Source: Ditylenchus dipsaci
Taxonomy: Eukaryota > Nematoda > Chromadorea > Rhabditida > Anguinidae
Length of the DNA: 64,000 nucleotides
Assembly (NCBI GenBank): GCA_004194705.1
Contig: SADC01000883.1
Span: forward strand, 1-64,000
Direction of reading: 5' to 3'
In this document: positions 1 to 10,657 of the stretch, piece after piece
Layout: every line of letters begins with the position of its first letter
Numbering within the stretch: the stretch's first letter is position 1
Notes under the pieces: model-generated
Seen by the model: only the letters and a program-made list of their open reading frames with translations
The model's database searches: none
What the model was told of the DNA's origin: nothing
Position numbers and translations under genes: made by a program

Positions 1-1247
1 TTAGAATTGTCTGGTAGCCGATTTAGTGCCTTCAGTGTAAAAATAAGTTTCTTATTGCCTGTAAGATAGTTTACATTGGTTCCCCCAGGCAAAAAATTGA
101 ATTTTTGTCCGAATTTATTTTTTAAACACTAATTTTATTAAGTCAGAAAAAGTCCAAAAACATCTTTTTTATTTTTTTTTAGCGTAAAACAATTTTGAAA
201 AAAATTTGTCGGGTTGAAGGGCTTGTTTATCATACGTTAGAGTCAGAGGTGGAAACTAGTTATAGCAGCTTGATACCCAATATGCTTTTTGTTGCTATGA
301 TTGTATCTTGGATATTGTTTATTGGGGATAAACTTACTAATTGACCTTTTCTGCTATTTGATATCATAAAGTAATGTAATACTTTGGTGAATAACTTTGC
401 TGACCAGCAAACATTAATGTGTAGAGTTCTCTCTTTGCTCTACACTACTTTTGTTCTGCTCTTTGAGTGCAGAGACGGTTGGTGTACAAAGAGTCACAAG
501 AACTACAATCTACAACAAGCATATATAGAAAGGGGGGGGGCAATTGTGTCATATTCACTTTTTTTTATTTTTATGTGCTAAAAAATACATGACAGTTTGA
601 CCTCTTCCTATTGTGCCCTTATGGAATTCATAGAGTTGTGGGCTGACTCACAGTTGTGGAATGTCTTGGAAACCTAAAATTTTTGAATAAAGGCTTAGGC
701 TTAGCCGAAAAGCCTAAGCATCACAAAGAAAGAATTAGACTAGACAAAGAAATAAACTAGCGACGCAACAAACTGGTACTCTCTTCAGGTCTCTTGCAGT
801 GCCAGTTTAACAATAGTAATATATGTTATATGAGTTGAATTTACCAAATTTAAGTTAAAACTTTTGTCAAATTTTAGATCCTTTCGAGACAAAAACATTT
901 AAATTTATTTTTATTTGAAAACTGTTAAAATCTAAACTTAGGACACTTTTTACAGGAAGATGCTGGAGATGAATACGAAATAAATAGTTTTTGTCTCTAG
1001 AAGTGAGTTAAAGGTTGGTAAAAATAGAGCAGAAAAAACAGTGTGTGCACCCGATGAACCCATTGAATCTGTGACTATATGAGATATTAATCGGTAAAAA
1101 ATGTTAAGGGGTCAACATAGGGTCATTTGCAAAAAAAAATTTAGAGCCAAGATTCCAAAGACAAGTTGAGCTTTTAGCAAATTGTCTACAATAGAAGCGC
1201 CTTTTATGTGTAACGCACGGATTGCCTCCTTTAAAATTCATATATAA
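1..1247. other. AT-rich stretch without a recognisable gene
   Basis: No open frame here has coding character and no splice-paired exon was found. A short motif near 80-100 (TTCCCCCAGGCAAAAA) resembles the CCTTGGTCCCCC ends of the MITE family at 27.9 and 35.7 kb, so this may be decayed repeat. The 5' part of the BEL/Pao element that starts near 1.4 kb should lie here if intact, but no gag, protease or reverse transcriptase similarity is visible. Confidence 0.5.
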
Positions 1248-1432
1248 GTGTGTGGAGGCCTCAAAAATTTCGAGGCCACATTTCGACTCACCCCCAAGAT
1301 TTCGAATTTTTTGAAGGGGTTAATAAAAATCGAGTCCTGGTCTCAACAAATTTGTTTACAGTGTCCTTTTGTCTTTTTTGAACAGCGCTTTGCCCGCTGG
1401 AAGCAAAAATCGATTTTTCTGCAGAAAACACC

Positions 1433-1660
1433 GTGCCGCCAAGACTTTTAGTCTTGGATGCTCATGAAAGAACATTTCATGCAATTCAGTTTGGCACACT
1501 GTGTAAACTCAGGGAGGAAATATTGGGTGCCTCAAAGGTCGAAAGTACCGTTAAAAATATAATTGCCGGTTTTTGCCGGGCCCTTGCAAAAAGATCGACG
1601 GAAACCGTTCAGCTGGTTAAAATATCCCGCTTTTACCGGTCTATCGGGTCACCCGATTCG
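1433..1660 (+). pseudogene. BEL/Pao Pol remnant: zinc-binding pre-integrase (H2C2) domain
   Basis: An open frame of about 80 codons contains the pattern HE, then FHA, then TL..LRE, then TVKNII, followed by a decayed cysteine region. This is the layout of the H2C2 domain that precedes the integrase core in BEL/Pao and Gypsy Pol proteins. The frame shifts by one near 1620-1645, after which a THIGTDYF-like motif appears, matching the conserved start of the BEL/Pao integrase. The start codon of the open frame is arbitrary because the domain is internal to a polyprotein. Upstream Pol domains are missing. Family assignment is from remembered motifs. Confidence 0.72.
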
Positions 1661-2235
1661 AACCATTCACCCACATAGGGACAGATTATTTTTGGACCCT
1701 TGAGGGTAAAAACACACAGGATCACGAAAATGTATGGTGTAGTTTTCACTGTTAAGTTACCAGAGCAATACACCTAGAAATAGCCAGGGATGCCTCTGCG
1801 GAGGCATTTATTGACTGTTTCTTGGTATTTTCGGCAGGCGCCGGACGCCGAAATCGTAATATCGATAACGGCGCCCAATATGTGGCCGCCGCTAAGGTAA
1901 TAAACCTGCATGGGCTAAAACCCTCAGACCGTGACCCTAACATCCTTTTTGGTAAGCCACCAGATAACTTGGCGGTTTATCACTGAAAAAGCCCCTGGAA
2001 AGGGGGTATTACGAAAGGATGGTAGCGCTGGTTAAATATCACCTGAAAAGGGTAATAGGGCGTTCGACAATTGACTATGCCCGACTGCAAGTGCTTTTGC
2101 ACAAGTCGAGCATATCGTGAATTGTCGGCCCATAACTCATGTGTCGGACAACCTAGAGGAAGTCCGACCTCTTCGACCATCGACCTTTTAGGTCAGGGAC
2201 CTGGATCTGCCCCCCTCACCGAAGGAAGTCGGGAA
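1645..2235 (+). pseudogene. BEL/Pao Pol remnant: integrase catalytic core, frameshifted
   Basis: Read across three frames, this stretch shows the BEL/Pao integrase core in order: THIGTDYF (about 1670), VTRAIHLE with SAEAFI (1756-1815), a decayed DNG motif (near 1860), APWKGGYYERMV (1990-2025), and a CRPITHVSDNLEEVRPLRP block (about 2123-2185). The enzyme would join element cDNA to host DNA. At least three frameshifts and several stops make it inactive. It is continuous with the domains on both sides, so this is one decayed Pol gene. Confidence 0.82.
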
Positions 2236-2439
2236 GATCCCGAGTACTTACCAGAAAAAAGTACCCGTAACACCCTTAATCGATTGTTGGGGGAGAGGTC
2301 GGAACGGTTAGATAAGTTTTTGGGCCGCCTTTTCGCAGGAGTATCTGACCTCCTTGCGAGAAAGAGCCGCAGAAATTATTCCCGTTCCGGGTTAACCGAC
2401 CCCCGGTAGTGGGGGAGGTGGTGCTGATAATGGAGGATT

Positions 2440-2754
2440 TGACCCCACGGAACTGTTGGAAAATGGCTCGTGTGGTCGAACTTCATCCGGGTCGAGACGG
2501 TCAGGTTCGGACAGTCAGTTTACGACTTCCGAATGGACACATCTGGCGCCGTCCCCGGTGCTGCTAATTCCGCTAGAGACAGCGGGGGAAGATATGGAAG
2601 AGGCCCTGGAAAACGGTCCACGAAAACTCCGGGTAGCCCACCTTATCATGCCCAACCCGTTGTTTCGGCTGAGCTACAGCCGAAAAAACGGTATAATCTA
2701 AGAAAACCTATGAGAAGGGTTAATTATTTCGAAATAATTTCGAAAACATTCTAG
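2440..2754 (+). pseudogene. BEL/Pao Pol C-terminus (DUF5641-like), two frameshifts
   Basis: From 2457 the frame reads WKMARVVELHPGRDG, then VRTVSLRLPNGHIWRRP. It shifts by one base to PVLLIPLE and shifts again to end in a basic KKRYNLRK tail. This is the diagnostic C-terminal domain (DUF5641) of BEL/Pao Pol, found just after the integrase. The stop near 2752 probably marks the true end of Pol. It confirms the family of the upstream remnant. Confidence 0.83.
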
Positions 2755-3049
2755 AAAATTACCCAATTCAGGACAAAGAAACTCAAAAAGTCATACCCTA
2801 ACAAAGGGATAATAAAATTATTTAATAAATATGCAAATGACTTTTTAAAAGTTTTTAAAATCAAAAGTTTTTAATAACACCCTAACAAGAAAGGGCTAAA
2901 TGCTTTGGGCTGGCAAAATTGCTAGGCGATCCCAACAAAGGGTTGATAAAAGTTTTCAACTTGTAAATATTCCAAAAGTCATAACAAAGGAGTCCAACAA
3001 TTTTGTGTTGGCCAACCAACAGACTGCTGGGGCATTGTGTGAGATTGCC

Positions 3050-3056
3050 TATAAAA
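3050..3056 (+). promoter_or_regulatory. Possible TATA box between Pol and envelope-like remnant
   Basis: TATAAAA lies 0.3 kb after Pol in a gene-free spacer (2755-3270) with a start-site-like pyrimidine tract downstream. It could be the promoter of a long terminal repeat or of a subgenomic envelope-like transcript. I could not find a matching second copy in the window, so LTR borders are not called. Confidence 0.3.
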
Positions 3057-3413
3057 GATAGTGTTGGAGGAGTATCTAATTACTTCCTCGCTTTTAACAC
3101 CAATCTTAATAGCTTATACATCTCTCTCCCTTTGCCCTTTTCAAAAAAAGGACGCCTAACCCCAGGGTGAAAATGACCCTTTAGTGACATGTTTTCCACC
3201 ACTCTTTGGGTTGGACTTGGCTTTTCCAAGTGATTTCTGTAAACAAATCACTTGGGCCGCACACATCTTAACCCTTGATGGGCTATTTCAATTTAATTTA
3301 TTATTACCCGTTTTTGGGTTGTAATTTTAGTCCTATTTGGGAGTGGTCTGATCCTCCTCTCCGAAAAAATCGGCGGCCACGCAATAACCTCCCGTTTTAC
3401 CTGGGTTTGGCCA

Positions 3414-3832
3414 TAATTTTTATTTTTAAAGCCCAATTTGGGGACGCAATGGACATACAACGTCTCCGGACCGAATTCGGTTCGGAGCACGGCCATCCCG
3501 CGGACTAAGCCTATTATGGGTAAAATTCCAGGTGGTTGGGCTAAAAAGCTCAAGATTTTTACCCGACCCGTGGGCAAGCTTTTTAGAAGCCTGAGGGACC
3601 GGTTGCATCGGTAGCTCTTTTTTGGGCTATCGTGGATATCCGACCTCTTGTTTGAGGCCGAGGACGACCCCCAGTGGGAAATTCTCCTTGGATCGGTTGT
3701 TCTAGCAGTGGCACTAATTGCTGCTTGCTTTCGCTTATTGGAAGCAAAAGAAGGTAGCGCCGCTCACCCACCACTGGAAACCCGCGCTTCAAAAATCCTT
3801 TGAAGAGCAGGTTGAATACGAAACGATCCACT
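3414..3832 (+). pseudogene. Envelope-like remnant with C-terminal membrane anchor
   Basis: One frame is open from about 3414 to the TAG at 3614 and continues after it to the TGA near 3801. It contains a tryptophan-rich stretch with an N-glycosylation-type sequon, a basic linker and then, around 3690-3745, about 20 hydrophobic residues (WEILLGS followed by a Val/Ala/Leu/Ile run) and a short polar tail. This is the shape of the C-terminus of a type I membrane glycoprotein. Some nematode BEL elements carry an envelope-like third gene after Pol, and the position here fits. The in-frame stop and missing N-terminus indicate decay. Similarity to a specific glycoprotein family was not established. 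Confidence 0.45.
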
Positions 3833-4173
3833 CACCGATTACACACCCGGCGAGACCGGACAGATCTACCGGTGTTGGACAAATCTCTAATCAGGTCTCT
3901 CGAGCTAATGGGACGCGTTCAAGCACCGGTTGAACGCGACCCAGCGCTCGGAATTAATGTAAAACCATAATACCGGAAAATTTTACCCCGTTTTTTGAGG
4001 GTTTTTACATGTTATTAATCACCATTTTATTAATTTTAGGCATAATTTTGGCTTATTTTTATCGACCTACAGCAAGATGGCTCCACCGCGCTCACAGACG
4101 ACTAACTGCCACCAGCTGAGTTGGAGAAGATCTTCATATTCCCGCTAGGTCAGCGGTCTCTCCAGACCTCACC

Positions 4174-4401
4174 ATGGAGGATTTGAAGTTGGACCAAGCA
4201 GCTGAAGCCATGGAGCAAGTGGTTGAGAAGGACCCTAATGGTCAGCTGGGTTGTGTTCCTGAGTTACCCCAAAAGGGCTCTGAAAATTTTAAAGAGGTTG
4301 GTGCCTCATCAAAAAACCAGACTGGCCAACCAGGTTCAACAGAACCGGTAGAAAGCCTGGAGCCCGCTCAGGGATCATCTAGCACCACAAAAGTGGTCTA
4401 A
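4174..4401 (+). CDS. Short charged open frame of unknown function
   Basis: A 75-codon frame starts with an ATG in a good context (CACCATGG) and encodes a Glu/Gln/Ser-rich hydrophilic protein with no membrane segment. Base composition is closer to the preceding retroelement than to the AT-rich flank. It may be the start of a gag-like frame or the tail of the envelope-like region. Basic residues follow in another frame (4430-4600), so it may continue after a frameshift. I do not recognise it. Confidence 0.3.
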   Translation: MEDLKLDQAAEAMEQVVEKDPNGQLGCVPELPQKGSENFKEVGASSKNQTGQPGSTEPVESLEPAQGSSSTTKVV

Positions 4402-6020
4402 ATGGCAATAAACCAGCTCTGAAAAGGAGCAAATCCCGAAAAAGGGTAAAAAAGTTAGGGTTTCTAAGCCGGAGAGGTTTTGACACCCCCTATTTCAAAA
4501 AGTCCTCGACAGGACCCTAAAATTCTAACAAGCCCAAGTTTCGGCCACACCCACGTATTCGTAGGCTTTTAGCGCGGAGGGATTGTGGCCGATAAAAGCG
4601 TGATGCGGCTGAGATGAAGCTCGTCACCGAACGGGCAAGAACCTACAAAGGGATTTGAGAAACAATTTTTCTCAAAATCCAGCCTTGAACAACAAAATTT
4701 GGTCGCAACGTTGCACCAAATGAATGGCGTAATCAGGCAGGTATGCCATTAATAACTTCTTCAGCCATACTACCACCCCACAAGAGTCCTCTATTTTGAC
4801 ACGCCAATTTCAGGGGGTTTCCGAACTATAATATGAGAAACCCTTGATTGTGCAAAATGTGGAATTTTGCACAAGCTAGGCAAAATTTTCGAAAACTTCG
4901 CTCAATTTGGGCCGAATTTCGGAAACTTCTCTCACATTTTGCCCACCTTAGGGTATTTTCCACCATTTGGGCAGAACTTTTGCAATTTCCCTATAAGAGG
5001 TGGTTTTTTCAGGCCGCAATAGATTCAAATTCTAAAGTTCGGTAGAATTAATTCTCTACGAAAACTTGCCTGAAAAAAGGAATTATTTGAAAATAAAAAT
5101 TTTTTGGAGTGTCTAACTCTAACAAATTCAAACTCGTCACTATCCACACACTACAAAAAATTACTCTAATTTCACTAATTATTCCTAAAAAAAGGAAAAC
5201 ATTTTATTGAAACCCCCTAAGAGGCTAGGTTTTTAGCAAAAATTTTAATAAAAAGCTCACTCCCACCCCTTTTCAGGGTTATTTATTAAAACGTTTCTAA
5301 AAAACTCATCACCTAACCTTTTGCTCGATAGGTTATGTCACCCTGTACGGGGCTATATGAAGGGATGCCTAAAATTAACATCATTAATCACAATATTTAA
5401 TCAAAATAATTAAATACTCGCCTTTCTCAAAAAAATCTAAAAATCAAATAATTTACTTAAAATTTCACTCCAACTACACTCAAAACACACAAAAAGGCAT
5501 TAGGCCAAATTATGGTGGTAATTTTGCTATTTTAAAACCACCATAAACCAGTAATATGGTAATTTTGGGCAAGAAATTGTAATAATTGCTCAAAATCACC
5601 ATATTTGGGGTGTTTTTAATAAAAAATGCCTCATAGCCAACAAAATATCCGATATGGATTACTGCCCATTTCAGGGAAAAAATTTATTATAGAAGTTAAT
5701 TTAATTCGTGAGCATGTAAAACATACCCAAAAAGGGAAAAAATTATTTATTTTTGTGAATTGTCTATCGTCAAATGGCTTAACATCATCAAGGATTCCAA
5801 CATTCAACGACACTCTCAGCACAGTCACAGCAACTTGTTTTCTCCTGACTTTAGATACGGGAATAGCGGAGCACGCCAATTCCACCCTTGCAAAGGCTCA
5901 TGCCTGAAAAGGATTCCTCATGAAGCCACGCCTGCTTAGATACACATGGCCTCCACCTTGAGCTGCTTACTTCACCATACACGCCTGCCACAGCTACTTG
6001 CAATGACTTTGCAGCGTCCC
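4402..6020. other. Decayed retroelement tail and AT-rich DNA, no gene seen
   Basis: 4430-4740 keeps the GC content of the BEL/Pao region and may be its end; 4840-5010 has several TTTTGC/GCAAAAT runs. From 5050 the sequence is AT-rich with a small inverted repeat (ACCACCATA near 5541 and TATGGTGGT near 5511). No coding exon or terminal repeat pair was recognised. Confidence 0.4.
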
Positions 6021-6031
6021 CCAGCAAGTCT

Positions 6032-6728
6032 TTTGGTTAATGGTAAAAAATTCTGTCTCTCTTCTTAGTTGATGCTGTCTTCCTTTGCTCTGGCCTCAGG
6101 TATCTTCTCTGTTTTGTTCCTTTTTCAGCCTTGGTTTACTAGGTTTTTGCTTTTATAGCTTATGTGCGAGCAGCACGTCAATCATGATTAGTGTAGCCTG
6201 GATCTTCTCTCTTTGTTCCTTTTTTTCAGCTCTCGGTTTTAAAAATTCTGGCTCTCTTCTTGGTTTATGCTGTCATCCTCGCTTTGGCTTAGGTATCTTC
6301 TCTCTTTTGTTTGCCTTTTTTTCAGCTCTCGGTTTTAAAAATTCTGGCTCTCTTCTTGGTTAATGCTGTATCCCTCGCTTTGGCCTTAGGTATTTCTCTC
6401 TTTTTGTTGCTTTTTTTCAGCTCGGTTTAAACCGAAGACTGAAAAAAAAGGAACAAAGAGAGAAGATACCTAAGGCAGAGCGAGAGATGACAGCATTTAA
6501 CCGAGAGCTGAAAAAAAAGGAAACAGAGAGAAGATCCTAAGGCAGAGCGAGAGATGACAGCATTCAACAGAGAAGAGAGCCAGAATTTTTAAAACGGATA
6601 CGGACGATTTATCACACGATTTAAACCAAGGCTGAAAAAGGAACAAAACAGAGAAGATACCTGAGGCCAGAGCAAGGAAGACAGCATCAACTAAGAAGAG
6701 AGGCAGAATTTTTTAACCATTAACCAAG
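6032..6728. repeat. Long palindrome of ~700 bases with internal tandem units
   Basis: The left arm from TTGGTTAATGGT at 6032 is complementary to the right arm ending ACCATTAACCAA at 6728. The centre is near 6424 (CGGTTTAAACCG). Each arm contains diverged copies of a unit of about 110 bases (GGTATCTTCTCTC, then CTCGGTTTTAAAAATTCTGG). Open frames of Phe/Leu/Ser inside are translations of the repeat. No clear target duplication was found at the ends. Confidence 0.8.
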
Positions 6729-6739
6729 GGCTACATCGA

Positions 6740-7970
6740 CTGGTGGATGCTTAGCAACTAACCTCTTACACACTTGTTGCCACATCAAGGCCGCGGTTTT
6801 GCCTCAACCTCTTCAATCTCGAGGCCGGGAGTGTCGCGGATGCGATTTAAAGAAAGCTTCACCATTGAGAGTAGCTTAATTAGAGTAATTTGTTATTTTC
6901 GATTTGGATGCGTTTTTCCTAATTTTTGGGTTTTGCTTGGGCAAAGTTATAGTTTATTGAACAGCAAGTTGTTTTGCTGAGTAATACCTTTTGAGGGGAA
7001 ATATATTTTATGTCCCCCATCTGGGATTGTTATTTTGTTGATAGTAAAAAATTGTTTTTGGCCTGTGCCAAAATATTGGTAAATAGAGGCCTTTGTGAAT
7101 AGCACAAAGGCCGATTGGGTCAGGGGGACAACTGCCCATCTTGTCTATATCAGCAAAACTGATATGGCAACATATGGGCAGATTTCTCCGACTGGAATAT
7201 TCCAGATAGCCGCATATTTTCGGCCAGCTTGTGCTGGCGAAAATATGGTAGGCTGAAACTGGTTGTATCTTGTAAGCCCACCCCTGCGAGGGTAAATGAG
7301 GGTATAATATCCCGATCCAGTGATCGGGGTTCACAAATCATAATTTTGCCGTCAAACGAGCTCTTTTTCTCAAGAGTTTGAACCTGAGTGCCTTTTATTT
7401 CGCACTTCATTATTGCATTTGTTGTAATAAGTTTTAGTGCTTGTGTTTTTGGAGTAAATAAAAGTATTTTATTTACTGGAAATTTATCTTAGGGAACTCT
7501 AAAAAGGTTCCCACCCTTTAGCGGCTAGTCGTTTACCCCCGGGTATCGGTTTGCCGAAGGTTGTCCGAAAGGGACTTCCGCCCCCTAACATCTCTGGGTT
7601 GCTTAGAAATAAGCGGCCCCCTAAAAATTTGTCTCTAGCAAGACCCCTAATTACAAAGGCGGGGGTTTTGATTTTGACAATAATTAATTATAGCTCACTC
7701 CCTCTCACACTCATTTTCGATTTTTATTCTCACTCACTCCAATGTTTTAACTCTGACTATCACTCTCACTTGCTTATTTTCTTATTCTTAGTGAGAACAG
7801 AGTGAAGGCTTTCTACTGAAGGCCGAGATCAAAACAGTTTTTAGTTTCGATTGAAGCAATGCACACCTAAATGCAAAAATAAAAGACAGAATAATAACAC
7901 TTATTCATCGAAAACAATGTTTGCTTTGGCCTTTTTGAAGGAAAAGACCTACGGGTTGTTATTCCCTACT
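6740..7970. other. No gene recognised; mixed repeat DNA
   Basis: 7008-7420 is less AT-rich and holds overlapping minus-strand frames of 86-108 codons without recognisable motifs. 7690-7803 holds CTCACTC-type runs ending GTGAGAACAGAGTGA, also seen near 9675, 20430 and 34755, which suggests a short dispersed repeat. Coding use is not supported. Confidence 0.4.
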
Positions 7971-7977
7971 TTTTTAA

Positions 7978-8198
7978 AAGGGACATTGCCGTCTCGACAA
8001 CGGTTGTCCCCCGCCAATTCAAAAAAATTTCCTAATCATTGAACTTGTGTACGGAATTTCTAACACAACTTTACCTAAAATTAAATTCTAGGCTTGTTTT
8101 GTTAGAAACCAAGTTTAAAAATCCATACAGAAGTTGAATGATTAGGCGAAAAAATTTGAATTGGCTGGGGACAATTCAAAACAGGTGGCAATGGCCCT
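7978..8198. mobile_element. Palindromic TTAA-type MITE, left of an abutting pair
   Basis: The ends are AAGGGACATTGCC and GGCAATGGCCCT, flanked by TTAA at 7974-7977 and 8199-8202. The arms pair over most of their length (CCTAATCATTGAAC against a TTGAATGATTAGG copy). It carries no coding sequence. It shares the right TTAA with the next element. Similar TTTAAA-bounded palindromes are known in Caenorhabditis (PAL-type repeats), from memory. Confidence 0.75.
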
Positions 8199-8202
8199 TT
8201 AA

Positions 8203-8429
8203 AGGGGCATGCCACGCTAATAAGAGGTGGTGCCGGGAATTCAAATTTTTTCCTAATCATTGAACTTCTGTACATACTTTTCCACTTGGTTTCTAACAAA
8301 ACAAGGCCTAGAATTTAAATTTTAGGTGTGTTTTGTTAGAAACCAAGTTGAAAAATCCGTACACAATTTATGATTAGGAAAAATTTTTGAATTCCCGGGC
8401 ACCACCTCTTATTAGCGTGGGTATGCCCT
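8203..8429. mobile_element. Palindromic TTAA-type MITE, right of an abutting pair
   Basis: The ends AGGGGCATGCC and GGTATGCCCT are flanked by TTAA (8199-8202 and 8430-8433). The centre contains the shared words TTTGTTAGAAACCAAG and CTTGGTTTCTAACAAA. Other copies of this family are at 25921-26140 and 43885-44117. Two elements meeting at a single TTAA suggests insertion of one at the border of the other. Confidence 0.82.
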
Positions 8430-8671
8430 TTAAGAGCCAGTTTTGCTATTGAAAAAGAATAGGATCAATTGAAAATTGGCCGCCTATATTAGAAAATCTC
8501 CAGCCTTTTGTCGGAAATTCAACGTCTAACTGAATTTATGCCTTATTTTAACATATTTTTTAAAATCTTTGTATCATCATGTAGTCCTCGATCTCAGCTT
8601 CTAACGAGCTGTAGAATTTAGCTGTATATCAATAAAATTGAGACATTTTGTACTTAAAGAAAGTAAGTTTT

Positions 8672-9519
8672 GGTTGCAGTTTCAGAATCCCCCCCACGGG
8701 GACTGATCAGGTGGAGGAGATAACTTCATATTCCGTGTTTCTCGACCCGATTTCATGAGAAAGCCGGCTGTTTTTTTGGTTCTGAGAAAAAAAAATTTTT
8801 TCGAACCACAGGGGGGTATCATGGTTTTTTAGACAAAATTTGAAAAATTTAAATTGGCGCCTTTTGAATTTAAAAGGGATTAAGGGCTGTATAGGGAGGG
8901 AAGGGAATAAAGGGGGCACTTTTATGGCAGAACATTATAAATTTGATTATCTATATTCTTCGGAACTGCCTCACCATGTTTTTCAACTGGGCCGTGGCAA
9001 AAAAAGCTCTATATGCATTTTATGGTCAAGAGTACTTCTCGGAATCATGTCTAAGGTAAGTGTGTGCGCGCATCTCTAACTCTCAAGCCCCCTGCGCCCC
9101 GAAGGGGGCGCAGGGTAGTTGGAGTTGAGATGCGCACCCACATACCTTAGACACAAATCTCTCGAAAGTGACTCTGGATGCATGAAAAAGCATGCATACC
9201 AGAGTTTATTTATGCGGTAGGCCCCAGTATTCAAAACTATGTTCAAATCTTCTTGTTAGTGGGCCTGTGTGATTAGTGCCCCCTTTTATCCCTTCCCCTC
9301 CCTATACAGCCCTTAATCCCTTTTAAATTCAAAAGGCGCAATTTAATTTTTCAAATTTGACTAAAACCATGATACCCCCCCTGTGGTTCGAAAAAAAAAT
9401 TTTTTTCTCAGAACCAAAAAGCAGCCGGCTTTCTCATGAAATCGGGGTCGAGAAACACGAATATGAAGTTATCTCTCTCACCTGATCAGTCCCCGTGGGG
9501 GGGATTCTGAACTCAAGCC
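8672..9519. mobile_element. GGTTG-ended inverted-repeat element, copy 1
   Basis: The outer ends are GGTTGCAG and CTCAAGCC, followed by a shared CCCCCCACGGGGACTGATCA. The arms pair inward to a core with AGGTAAGTGTGTGCGCGC, CGCCCCGAAGGGGGCGCAGG and a partner arm ending CATACCTTAGACAC. No protein is encoded. No clean target duplication is visible, unlike its relatives at 13624-14515 and 44262-45125. Confidence 0.85.
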
Positions 9520-10552
9520 AATCATTTAACTTTTTATATATGAAATTTTTTAGCTCATTACAAAGCTGAGGTGCGGAGCTACATCGTGGTGTGACAATGA
9601 AAAAATTTACGTTCAAATAGTAGAAAATTCACTTTTAAAATTAGGCGGCAGATTCCCGACAAAATGTCTTCTATGACTCTCACTCTCATTCTCACTCCCA
9701 AAAATCAGAGTGAGTACAACACTGGTTATATACTACAAAAAATGTTTTGGGTGGCCTGATTTAGCAAAAACGGGCTGCCAATTTGAAATGAGCAAGAAGA
9801 ATTCGGCTCTTGCATTCAGTTTTTTTTGAAAGAAAATAGGATAAAATAGTTGAAATAGCTAAGCTTTTCAATTGTCTATGGGACACTGTCAGCTTTCCGG
9901 TCAAGGAACGGGCATAAATAACAGTCGTGCTTTCTATTTCATTTTCAGCATGTTGTAAAAACTAAAAAATATTTACATTCCGGAAGGTGAAGGAATAATA
10001 AAGGACCAAGCAAAAAGCTGCAGAAACAAATTTTTCGAAATTGCTATAGTTTTTTAATACCACTTATGGAATTCGCAGGAGGACAGACTTTAAGCGGGAG
10101 GATTTTGATGGAAAAGAGGATTTTCCAAACCTTACAAGGGAACATATGGCAGTGACGATGCGATATTGAAAACCCTATATCCCATTCAATAGAGCTTTTA
10201 AAATGCGTGCTTCTTGTTTCACCTAGAGATCTTTTTCTGCTAAAAGTCGATTTCGGGGTAGAAAAATAAATAATGTGTTTGAAAGTTGAGCATAATTTTT
10301 CAGCGTATATCTTACAACCCCAAGTGCACCCAAGTATGAATTCATTAGCCGTAGAACAAGGTGATGCATGTCCAGAAAACCCCTTTCACCGCTAAGCGTC
10401 CAAATACCCTCAGCATTTCTACAAAAAAATAAGTTCTAATAATAAGCGCAACACCCCAACTCTCACCCCTCGGTTTTAATACTCTTTGGAAGGTTGTGCA
10501 CTTGGATTGCGGTCAGCATATATATATGATCACCACTGCAAAGAATTTAAGG
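9520..10552. other. Intergenic DNA without a supported feature
   Basis: The stretch is AT-rich with CTCTCACTC-type repeat words near 9675. No open frame with coding bias, splice-paired exon or inverted repeat longer than about 15 bases was seen. Confidence 0.4.
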
Positions 10553-10613
10553 TTCGGTAGTCTAGTGTTAAGCGTCTCGAGGATGCTATCAAGTTCAATT
10601 CCTCGTGGTTGTT
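10553..10613 (+). pseudogene. tRNA-like relic with A- and B-box
   Basis: A GGTAGTCTAGTG-TTAAGC block resembles the tRNA D-arm (A box) and AGTTCAATTCC resembles the T-arm (B box) at about the right spacing, followed by a T-run. The anticodon region is shortened and the acceptor stem does not close, so this is a pseudogene or SINE-like remnant. It sits 45 bases before the transposon at 10658. Confidence 0.5.
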
Positions 10614-10657
10614 TTTAAATTTTGTTTCTCCAATTTCTTTTCATTCTTCGCTTTTAA

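Noticed and set aside
6085..6363. 92-codon hydrophobic frame resembling a membrane protein
   Set aside because: Lies wholly in the 6.0-6.7 kb palindrome; the hydrophobic pattern comes from repeated TTCTCTC/TTTTTTCAG tracts.
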